64,000 nucleotides of DNA from Gracilaria caudata (lineage: Eukaryota; Rhodophyta; Florideophyceae; Gracilariales; Gracilariaceae). Position numbers and translations under genes: made by a program. The DNA is taken from positions 22,543 to 86,542 of the forward strand of contig JASCIV010000011.1 in assembly GCA_030374735.1 (NCBI GenBank), given 5' to 3'. Every line of letters begins with the position of its first letter. Position 1 is the stretch's first letter. Shown one piece after another: positions 43,306 through 53,100 of the stretch. The notes below the pieces were generated by a model. That model ran no database searches and had not been told where the DNA came from. It saw nothing but the letters and a program-made list of their open reading frames with translations.

Positions 43306-45372
43306 ATGCCTCCGAAGAACAAGTCGAAGAAATTCCTGGCCAAGCAGAGGGCCCGCGAAGAGGCGGAAGCCGCCAAGAAGGGCCCCGAAGCTCTTGAAGC
43401 TGTGCGCAAGAAGTACGAAAAGGGTGGTCCCTCCACCAAGCCAAAAGCGAAGAAGCTTGACGATGTTGCGTCCTCCATCACAACGGACAGCGCCAAGGAG
43501 GAATTGGGAGATGCTGCAGCTGATACCAGCACAACGGCAACTGGTGTGTTGATGTCCGTGTATGGCGCCCGTGATATTAAGATTGGTGGCTTTTCCCTTA
43601 ACTTTCACAACAAGGTCCTTGTCGAGGATACTATGATCGAACTCACGGTCGGGAGACGATATGGACTTATCGGAAGAAATGGTTGCGGTAAGAGTACTTT
43701 TCTAAAGGTTCTGGCCGAGCGTCAAGTCCCTATTCCGGAATACATTGACATTCATCTTCTGTCCGAGGAAGCACATCCATCAGAGGATTCTGCGTTGGAC
43801 TACGTGATTAACTCAGCGAGAGCCGAAGTTGCAAGGTTGGAAGCCAAGGCTGACGATATTCTCACTGAGGAAGGGCCGGAGAGCCTTTTGCTCAACGACA
43901 TCTATGAGAAACTCGATGAACTTGACCCTTCAACGTTCGAAAGTCGAGCAAGCACAATCCTGTGTGGTCTCGGCTTTACTTCCCAAACGATACAGAAGAA
44001 GACAAAGGATATGAGCGGTGGTTGGCGAATGCGAGTTGCTCTTGCAAAGGCGCTGTTTATCCAACCGACCATGTTGCTTCTCGATGAACCTACCAACCAC
44101 GTAAGTTTCAAATCAGTCAACCAGGATTTGCATCCTCACTCTGAAAAGAATTACTCACTGTTAGCTAACTCCTTTGGTTACGTAACTTGGCGGGCTATGC
44201 GTTTTTTTTTTTTTTTTTTTTGTTTCGTAGCTTGACCTCTCCGCATGCGTGTGGTTAGAGGAGTACCTTTCGAGATACAACAAGATTCTTATTGTTGTAT
44301 CACACTCCCAGGACTTCCTGGACGGTGTTTGTACGGATACAATGGTCATGCAACAGCAGAAATTGAAATACTGGGGCGGAAACTACTCTACGTATGTACG
44401 GACTAGAGAGGAACAAGACACTAATCAACTGAAGCTTTACAAGAAGCAACAAGAAGAAATCAAACATATTAAGCAATTTATTGCTTCCTGTGGTACCTGT
44501 ACGTTTACTTTCCGAACTGCTGCAACGAAGAGCTAGTACTAACTGTTATGAGCGTATTCGTTTCTTTACAAATGGCAGATGCGAATCTTGTTCGTCAAGC
44601 GAAGTCACGACAGAAACAGCTCGACAAGATGGTTGAAGCGGGACTGCTGGAACCGCCTTACGTTGAGCCTCAGTTCAGATTTTCCTTTCTTGGATGTGGA
44701 ACACTTGCACCTCCATTGATCAGCTTCTCAGATGTTGCCTTCTCATATTCTGGAGAGAAGGAAGATTACTTGTACTCCAATCTGAGTTTTGGTATAGATG
44801 GTGAATCTCGAGTTTCTTTGGTAGGTCCAAACGGTGCTGGGAAAAGTACCCTTTTGAACCTCATGCTACAGGAACTAAGCCCTTCTGAAGGTAGTGTTTC
44901 TCACAAGTCCGGGCTGAGGGTCGGTCGATATCATCAACATTCTGCGGATCAACTAGATTTCAATCTCTCGCCAGTTGAGTATATTCGATCGAAGTATCCC
45001 AAGATACATGAGACACTTCAGGGTTATCGCGCCGAAGTGGGTCGTTTCGGTATCACTGGGGAGGCTCAGCTGGCGCCAATTGCGAACTTAAGTGAAGGTA
45101 TGAAGTCACGTTTAGTGTTTGCAGAAATTGCGATTCGAAAACCACATATTTTGTTGCTGGATGAGCCTACAAATGCGCTTGACGTTAACGGGATTGATGC
45201 TTTAGCTGAAGCCATCAACAATTTTGAGGGGGGCGTTGTTCTTGTTTCCCATGACTTTCGATTACTGAGTCAGGTAGCAAGGGAGATTTGGGTGGTGGAT
45301 CATGGTGTCAAGATATGGGACGGTGACATTCTATCTTATAAGGAAAGTCTGAAGAAGGGCATGAAATTCTGA
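43306..45372 (+). CDS. ABCF-type ATPase (GCN20/ABCF2 family)
   Basis: Exons 43306-44100, 44231-44498 and 44579-45372; 618 residues. Intron 1 (130 nt) holds a run of about twenty T. Intron 2 (80 nt, GTACGT donor) has a perfect TACTAAC branch site. There are no membrane segments. The N-terminus is Lys-rich (1-55). The first ABC domain has Walker A GRNGCGKST (123-131), signature MSGGWRMR and Walker B LLLDEPTNH|LDL split by intron 1. A charged linker follows. The second has GPNGAGKST, an unusual signature LSEGMKSR (normally LSGGQ) and DEPTNALD. ABCF proteins act on ribosomes in translation control or biogenesis. The Lys-rich N-terminus and linker fit the ABCF2/ARB1 type. Confidence 0.93.
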
Positions 45373-46358
45373 AGCTTTTTGCATGTTAGAAGCTGTTCTG
45401 TAGAGCTCAATACTCCGGAGCGTGTCTATCGTTGTTCCGCAGGGCACGCCCAGCATGCGTGCACGTCGTTTTTAGACGCGATCTGGCTACCGGTGGCTTG
45501 TCCTGGATGAGTTCATGATTGGCTTCGCCGTCCAAGCAAAGGTGGGTGGTTTAGTTTCTCAGATAGGCTTGGACCGTAATATGAACTTTATTGCCCAGTC
45601 AATGTCAGTCATTTCCTCAAGACCTTGATGTCTTATGTAGACTTAATTGACTGCCTTGCGAGCAGTCGGGAATGAGGAACCGATAGTTCGCTGTGGCTCT
45701 CGAGGAAATCAATTCAATAGCATTAACAGGCACGACTGAAGGTGTAAATGCATGGCAGTTCCGAATTGCATGAACTATTACTTTGGCGTGAGAAGTCGTG
45801 GAAAGAAGTTGTCATGAGTAAAGCCATGAGGCCGGAAACCATTTTAATGCCCCGGTATTTCAAAAGACCAAGATGAAGATGCTGAGCGATCCGTTGAGAG
45901 CGTTCCTATTCGAGGGCGAGGTCGGCAGGTATGACTACGGCGTCATCTCTTAACAATCAAGTGCAGCTACAGACTGGTTCCGACTACGACGGTACTGAGA
46001 CTGATTGAACAGCGGACTGCATCAAATGAGGCTTGGTCGCCACTGTAGACACTGTGATCCTTGGCCCCTTGGTAATAGATTTGGTTTGTCACTTGTTGTA
46101 CCCTTCCAATTTCCTGCGACGTTGCGACACTTGATACTAGCTATGGATCTGCGAATAGTGGTTTTCATCCTCGCTGTGGTTCACTGAGTTCTGGCTTTTG
46201 ACACCCAGTTTCGCGTCTCCATGTCACATGCAGTTCACGGTACTTCGTAGTAAACTCAAGCGTGCAGCTTTAGATGAACTGCTTGGTTTGCTCTCACCTC
46301 TCTTTCCAGACGCTTATCGTTTCTCACTATAATTCATCTATACGGGGATCGATTTTGA
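45373..46358. other. Intergenic, convergent gene ends
   Basis: It lies between the ends of the ABCF gene (plus) and the small Tudor gene (minus). No gene or TE recognised; it should contain both 3' UTRs. Confidence 0.5.
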
Positions 46359-47663
46359 CTATTCAGCCGTTACTTTTTGTACGGCGGTTTCCTTTTCCTT
46401 CCCGTTTTCAGTTGCATCTTCATTTTCGTTTTCGTTGTCGTTTTCGTTGTCGTTTTCTTTTCCTTTTTCGTTTCCTTTTTCGTTTCCTATTCCATCGTCC
46501 ACGTCAGGACCTGGTTTAGACTTTGGTTCCTCCGCTACTGGTTTCTTGCCAAATTCTTTGGCAGCATATAACAAACGCTCCAATTCTTTGAGGGCCTTGC
46601 CTTGATACTCAATCATTCGATTCAAGTGATCGAATTCATGCTCACTCAGATTCGAGTATGCTTTCATCCTTGCTTCACCTCCACCAACAACTTCTGCAAA
46701 GTCGAGCTGAAAGTTGGCTAGGGCCGCAAGAGTTCCCTTTGATGCTTCTGGCTTTTCGACGACCTTCTTCACGGCTTCGCGTGCTGCAGCTTCTGTGCTT
46801 TGCTTCATGAGATTATTGATTTCTGTGAACGAAGTTACAATGGAAGCCATTTTGTCACTTAGGGGTTTGAGAACAGCCTTGGCGCTCTCTAGAGCAGCTT
46901 GCACAGCGATTGCAGTGACTGCCTTGGTTGACAAGCCCGCAGCACCATCTTCGTCGCGGATGGGTTCGTCATCCAGTTGATCCATGGGCTCCTCAACTTG
47001 CTTCCGTCTCTTCGCAGCCCTCTCATCCTCTGCGTTTGGTTTTAGAGTTCTCTTAGCGGATGCCTTCTTGCGAGTTCGAGGCGGCAATCCAAGTGGTTCT
47101 TCAATCGTCTTTGCTCTGCTCCTTGTGGTGCGACGCTCGCGATCTTCGTCTGCCACTCTTGCCGATCTTCGAAGCCTTGGTAGCTCCGGCTCATTGTCGT
47201 CCTCTTTCGGAATGTAATCGTCATTTTCAGCTTCATCCTCCGGTTCATCTTGTTGATCATCATGTTCCAGGATGTCGGGCTCCACACGCCTTGTCGGGGC
47301 AGCGTTCTTCCTCAGGGCCCTTCCAGCGCGACGACGCGTCTGAGTACCGTTTGGTTCGGGCTGGTCATCGGCAGAGATTTGCTTTTCAGACTCATCGGCT
47401 TTCTTTCTAGCAACTGGCTTTTGGCGCGTGTCCATCTTTTCAAGAACTTCCACAGGCTTTGGTTGTGACTCAGCCTCGTCGTCGGAGAATCTGTAAACGT
47501 GCTTCCTTGAATCGATGTCCCAGTCGGTGCCGTCTTCTAAGATGACCTTGAACTCGAAAGGGGGTTTGAGATTTGCGACGCGACCTGGGTAGAACTCATC
47601 ATAGCCATCGAACCAGATAAACACGCGCTGGTGGAGGGTGGGGAGCTTCGAACTGGGCGCCAT
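46359..47663 (-). CDS. Tudor-domain protein, 434 residues
   Basis: Start chosen at the ATG at 47663 (MAPSSKLPTL); the open frame continues upstream to an in-frame ATG at 47864, which would add a basic leader. Residues about 11-60 form a Tudor-like domain (RVFIWFDGYDEFYPGRV...FKVILEDGTDWDI...YRFSD) related to those of the two large proteins to the right. Residues about 85-240 are acidic/basic, disordered and nuclear-looking (PRLRRSARVADEDRERRTTRSRAK). Residues about 255-395 are largely helical. The tail is an Asn/Glu/Lys repeat (NEKGNEKGKENDNEN). A chromatin reader role is inferred. Confidence 0.7.
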   Translation of the reverse strand: MAPSSKLPTLHQRVFIWFDGYDEFYPGRVANLKPPFEFKVILEDGTDWDIDSRKHVYRFSDDEAESQPKPVEVLEKMDTRQKPVARKKADESEKQISADDQPEPNGTQTRRRAGRALRKNAAPTRRVEPDILEHDDQQDEPEDEAENDDYIPKEDDNEPELPRLRRSARVADEDRERRTTRSRAKTIEEPLGLPPRTRKKASAKRTLKPNAEDERAAKRRKQVEEPMDQLDDEPIRDEDGAAGLSTKAVTAIAVQAALESAKAVLKPLSDKMASIVTSFTEINNLMKQSTEAAAREAVKKVVEKPEASKGTLAALANFQLDFAEVVGGGEARMKAYSNLSEHEFDHLNRMIEYQGKALKELERLLYAAKEFGKKPVAEEPKSKPGPDVDDGIGNEKGNEKGKENDNENDNENENEDATENGKEKETAVQKVTAE

Positions 47664-48437
47664 TGTGATGGTCGTGGAATGCAGGCGGCGAGCTATAGGG
47701 GGGGGAGAAGTGCGGAGGGCAGAATCGAAGTATCTTCGAAGGAGGGCATGGCGGGCCAAAAAAGGGGCGAACGGAAATCGCGCCCTTTTTTTGGCGAAAG
47801 CGAATGGGATGATCCGCCGTTTTGGCGCCAGATCCTTGCGCACAATAAGACTGTGGCTAATCATCAAGCCTTACAGTAATGCGCTTTCCAGTCTGTATAG
47901 CCGAGCCGTCGATGCTATACAGCGGGATAAGGTCAAAAGTTGTGACGCGGTGGTCTCGTTTGGACCCACCAAGCTAGAACCGGGGTTTTTGAAGCGTTTT
48001 ATAGTATGCACAATCAAAACTTGCATTGTCACTTGAAACGTGACAATGCAAAGCTATCTCAAGAATCAGCCCAAAAATAGCCAAAAAAAGCGGTGTTCAG
48101 CTTCTGACCACTCGTCACCGTAGTACTGTATGCACATTGTTGAAATAAGCAGAAAACATAGGCAGACGTTAAATTTTGACGTTAACCAACGCTATGATGG
48201 CGCTATAGCCCTGGGTATCGTGGTGTACTCTGTAGCGTTCTACCTGCCGCGGTGGCAAATTTTTCAAGCAGAAGCTCGTAAAACTCCACACGTCACATCT
48301 TGACCCACCGCGCCACTGCGGTCATACCGTTCGTAGCTCCCCACTGCTATTGTTTCGTCGCGGCAGCCCGCAAGACTTCCACATCTTGCTCTGTCGTACT
48401 CTGCAGCCTGGGCATGAGTCTGTAGGCAAAGCGAAGA
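47664..48437. promoter_or_regulatory. Divergent intergenic between Tudor and glycosylase genes
   Basis: The small Tudor gene (minus) and the glycosylase gene (plus) start from opposite sides of this 774-bp interval, so it must hold both promoters. It contains a perfect 12-bp-stem hairpin at 48021-48051. No TATA box is obvious. Confidence 0.45.
48021..48051. other. Perfect hairpin, 12-bp stem
   Basis: TTGCATTGTCAC and its exact reverse complement are separated by a 7-nt loop. It could be a dyad operator-like site, a leader hairpin or a tiny inverted repeat. Confidence 0.6.
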
Positions 48438-49217
48438 ATGAAGCGCGTTCTTTGCTTCATACCTGCTTTTTCGACATCACCCAATAAGATGAGCACGCGC
48501 TCCATTGATGCACTGCGGAGCACCCGCACTCGCATTGCAAAGATGCGACCAAGTTTACAAACGTCTCCCCCGAGCTCATATCCTGCTCCAAACGCAAGCA
48601 TTGATGTATCAAAGCGAGACTTTTCTCGGTGCTTCGGCGATAGGCATCCTCTTCGGATCATCTTTGTCGGACACAATCCATCTACCAAAAGCTGGGAGCA
48701 GGTAGCTCCATACGCTCACAGCACCAACAAGTTTTGGCGTCTCTTGCAGGAGGCCCAACTAGCACCATCACATCTTTGCAAACCATCAGAGCACGCACAA
48801 TTGCCTCATCACTGCGGGATAGGATTCATTGATCTGTTCGTTACCAGCGGTAGTGACGCCTCGAAAGTCGTCCCAACTGCACTGAAGAACCTTGAATGGA
48901 AGCATGGCTTTTTTGAAAGGTTAATCTCTGGGACACGGGGAGTGCCCCCTCTTATTATCTGCTGTGTATCTAAGATTGTAGCGAAGAAGCTTCTAGGTGG
49001 ATGGAACGGTGACTTTGGCCATGTTGGCCGTGGTCGAGAATGGAATCTTCGGGGAGCAGAGACCAGTGAGGTTTGGGTTTTGCCGTCAACCAGCGGAAGA
49101 GCTGGTCTTACTTACGAAGCGCGATTGGAACCCTTTCAGAAACTGGCCGTTCGCTGTTCTGCACTTGGTGAATGGATTGATGAAGCGGCCTTAGATGAAC
49201 GAAGACCTGCGCTATGA
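48438..49217 (+). CDS. TDG/MUG-family uracil/thymine-DNA glycosylase
   Basis: 259 residues from the ATG at 48438; a second in-frame ATG at 48489 could also be used. The MUG/TDG signature is clear: LRIIFVGHNPSTKSWEQ (about 72-88; catalytic motif normally GINPG or GINPS, here GHNPS), then YAHSTNKFWRLL (about 92-103). GIGFIDLF and the wedge-loop motif VLPSTSGRAG (about 216-225, normally LPNPSG) follow. The enzymes remove uracil or thymine from G:U/G:T pairs in base-excision repair. The variant at the catalytic loop keeps Asn80. The first 60 residues are Ser/Thr/Arg-rich and may be a targeting or DNA-contact extension. No intron. Confidence 0.9.
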   Translation: MKRVLCFIPAFSTSPNKMSTRSIDALRSTRTRIAKMRPSLQTSPPSSYPAPNASIDVSKRDFSRCFGDRHPLRIIFVGHNPSTKSWEQVAPYAHSTNKFWRLLQEAQLAPSHLCKPSEHAQLPHHCGIGFIDLFVTSGSDASKVVPTALKNLEWKHGFFERLISGTRGVPPLIICCVSKIVAKKLLGGWNGDFGHVGRGREWNLRGAETSEVWVLPSTSGRAGLTYEARLEPFQKLAVRCSALGEWIDEAALDERRPAL

Positions 49218-50175
49218 GAAACATTGATTCTCTTCATTGCTATCACGAGGACGTTACCTATCCAGCAAGCAAGTACCACAAGCGCCTTAACTGTTAAGAC
49301 CGTTTTGACATACATCGAGGCTTGGGGCGCATGGTAAACATAAAAGGGTGCACATGACACACATAACATGTACATTGGACCTTTCGCGAGTAAGTTCAAA
49401 GTCCGCCACAGTGTCGAATTGAACAAGAATTCAGATATATGTGGTGTAAGGATAATAAGGTCTGGTCACCTGTTACTTTCCAGGTGGCATTGGTCAAGTA
49501 TCATTCACCAACTATCGATGATTTGTAGCGCCAAGTCGAACAGCGTAGAACGTGCTCCCAAACATTAATTCTCGCTTGCAATAAGGTCTTACCCTTCGTT
49601 AGATCTTAAGATACCTGTATCGTCAAACACTGAAGAGGTGGTCAACGAGCAGAGCCTACAAGGTAAGTGGCATACAGTTGATTGAACACTTGAGCAACTG
49701 GGACTGGATAGGAAAGAAAAGTATGCTCGTCAAAGGGAGTTGTATGAAGCTGTTCCAACCCTGGCTCGTGACCTGCAGGGAGCTGTACAACGAACGAAGA
49801 AGAGGGGCACAAAGGTAAGAGAGGGCTTTTGAAAGAACCCGGCGGTGTTGTGCTATCATCTTCATCAGTCTTTGAGTTCGAATTCACGCATCACTCTTTA
49901 CAAATACGGTTTCGAGAGTCTCATGAGTCATTCTTTGTGAACAACAGCCACATAACAAACTTTGCAGGTCTGCAAATTCCGAATGCATACAAACCATTAC
50001 CGATTCTCAGATTCTCGTACTGGCTCGGACTTATCATAAGCATATGCAGACTCTTGCATTTCTTAGACATTCCTTAGTGCCAGTCCCTGCACATTTTGAC
50101 CACCGTCCGCCGATAAACGATACACTGTGTCCAACCGATGCTCTCTAGTCGCCTTTTAGCCTCCCCTCTCCTCCG
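49218..50175. other. Intergenic between glycosylase and the 2491-residue Tudor gene
   Basis: Convergent gene ends on both sides. No ORF with recognisable motifs; no repeats noticed. Confidence 0.5.
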
Positions 50176-53100
50176 CTACCTTTTCCCGTAATCCTTGCCG
50201 TGAACATGTCGCCCAACACCAAAACCATCTCTTGGCACTGTGTTCATAATATGGCCAATTTGAGATCTATAGGGATCATATCCTCTATCGAACCTCTCTT
50301 GAAACTCCGTGGTCGAGGGTAAAGGCTCTCTGTGCACCTGCTCAACACTATAATCAAGTGCTGATAGGGCTGCTGGAGTGGGAGGGTTCATCATATCTAC
50401 CTGTTCTACCACATGATACCCACTTTCGTGTCCAGGGTCAGCGCGAGTTTCATTTGCGATACCATGATCGCTGGTTCTATTGTACTCAAAAGGTGACGCA
50501 ACTGCTCTGGCATCAAATGGACTCGCTGATTGCCCTCCCATTGGAGCGCCTTGCTGAGACATTTGCGGCATCAACGACAAACTCTTGTATCCTTTCCTTT
50601 GAACAGGTTGTTGAGAATTCCATCTTCCATTCCCAACGTATGGGTTGCCCTGTTGGTCACTTGTGTACGGCATGGATTGTGTCAAGCCATCATCTGACAC
50701 TCCTTTCAATCCCTGCCGTCTGGGAATAGGACCTGGTAGCGAATCAAACTCTGCGGAATCCACTCCGGACAGAATCCGACGTTGAGGAGCTGCTGGCATT
50801 TGGGGAAGCCTCTTCATCCCAACTGGTTGTCGTGTCAAGGTTTCTGCGGGAACCGAGGAATTTAGAAATCCTCTGGTTTCTGTTTGGGGTACAGTTGGTG
50901 ACGCACCGGGTAACCTCATCAACCCTATCATACCACCCGTTTTAGGAACAGAAGGTTCAGATGCTGCCTGGGCATCCTTTCGCTGAGGTCTCGGAGACAT
51001 AGTGCTTTTTGTCGTGTCTTTCGAACGACCAGCTGGAGTGCGACTTGCTCTGCTTTTACCTGAGGTCGATTTCCGGGTGGATTTCACTTGCTTTCTTCCT
51101 CTTGCTCCTGAACCTTTACTAATCCCAGTTCTTGAGCCTCGCCTTGTTGGTGGAGATGTTGTTTTTGGTACTTGCAGATTGGCCGGCAATGGGCTTTCAG
51201 TTACCTTGCGAGAGCCAAGCGCTTTTGAACTACGGAGAGCCCTTCCGGAATCAGGTACGCTCTGCTGATCCTCTTCATTTCGGGGTCTGACGGTCGGCGA
51301 AGTTGTCGTTTCAGGCTCTGAGGATGACGGAAGGTCCTTCTTTATAGGATTTTCCGTGCTTTCTTGGACTGGTCGTTGGGGAAGTCCTTCAACCGGCTGA
51401 TTTTCTCCTGGTTCGGACTCATTGCTGTGCCCGAGATCTCCAGCGGCGGACACTCTCATATTCTGTGACCCATGTTGATCCGTTCCCTTCGCACCGGTGC
51501 TTCGCAGCGACGATACATCGTTTCTAGTGTTCTGAGGCGCAGTGAGTGACCCAGTACATGCGTTGGCGCCCATTGATGTCACCATTGTTGTACTGGACAA
51601 CTGAGGGTTAGTAGTAGCCTGAGAAGATACGGGTGTCGCTTTCTCGTTGGAGCCATTAATACTCGCATTGGCGGCGATCCCGCTATCAGCTGCTCCAACT
51701 GCAGACTGATTTGACGAAGAAAAATCCGCCTTTCCTCCCTTGGGGTTTTGAACGTTTCCGCCAGTATCAGAGTTCCGACTTTCTTCAGCTCGCCCACGTT
51801 GAACCTCGTTTGTTTCATCCGAACACCTACCAACGCCTGGATCTGCTCTTTTCCCTTGCGTGTCATTCGGCGAAGCTTGTGCCTCGTGTACGTTGACAAC
51901 ACTTGCAGGCTTTGCTGGCAAAGTAGATTCCTTGTTAGCTTCCTGCGATCTCACTGCAGCGCTCCCTACAGGCTTCGTTGTTCCAGCCGCCGGCAGAAGA
52001 CCGGATGCTTCAAGAATTCCAGACGGGGTATCTGAGGATTTTAGCTCCGTAATTGCTGCAGATCCAGTTGTAGTCGCATCCTTCCCACCGAGCCTACTAT
52101 CTTCAGTCTCGCCCTTGGGCTGTTGACTACCAGGTTTTGGGGGGTTCAGTTCTTTAACGGCATTTTCCTTTGCCCCAGCTGGTGGCATCAAGCCTGTTTC
52201 TTCATGAGCAGCAACTGTGCCAGTTCCCTGGGATGTTGCACAGCTCGATCCCGTCACCATTTCCATCCTAGACGCCGATGGTGCGGTAGAAGCAACTCCT
52301 GACGAAGGTGTTGCATTGCTAGCTTGCTCTTGACTACGGACATTCACTTGTGACGCAGTAGATCCAGCTGCTGTTGCCATTTTCTGTGGACTGCCTGCCG
52401 GATCCACAGCACTCTGAGTGTTTGGCGCTGAAGGCTGTGACAGAGGTACAGTTACAGGTGTCCCTGTGATTATATTGACACCAACAGATGGCCTTGTAGC
52501 TTTTGGGGCTTCGACCTGCCCAGATAAAACGGTAGGATATTGTTTCGCTTTGCCTTTGTCGGAATGGGGCAAGCTGGGCTCAGGGAGAGATGGTTGGGCT
52601 TCTGTAAGATTTGGGGGTTGAACTACATCTTGAATAGGGGGAGCTCCGGCTGCAGGAGGGAAAGCACCGCGATCTGGCGCTAGATCAGGGCCCTTGTTCA
52701 TGCTTATAGGTTGGTCTTGTGGGTCACCGGCTGTAGGTCTTTGCGTTGGCAACTGAGAGTTCGTCTTTGCCGCCGAAGGAAGCGTGGTTAAAGGCGCTCC
52801 AAGGACAATCGTATGAGGCATATAGAGCTCGAAGTTTGAGACAGCCTTGTGAGCAATGGCCTTAGCATACATGATAATCGTCTCGTACTGTCGTGCAGAG
52901 GTTTCTCCCCAGGCCTTCTTGTAGCATATGCTAAGGCCGATAAGTACCCTCTTCTCAGCAAGCCATTCAATATCAAGTAGTGTCGGCTCCCACAGCGCAT
53001 AGTTTGAACGAGCCCTCTCAAAATGTCCGTCGGATTCCCCCAGAATCCACTCGATGTAGACGTTCTCGTCATCCACATCATGCATTAAACTTCGTCTCGC

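Noticed and set aside
46359..47867. Use of the upstream ATG at 47864 giving an organelle-like leader on the small Tudor protein
   Set aside because: The downstream ATG at 47663 sits just before the conserved domain and the extension would overlap likely promoter sequence; kept only as an alternative.
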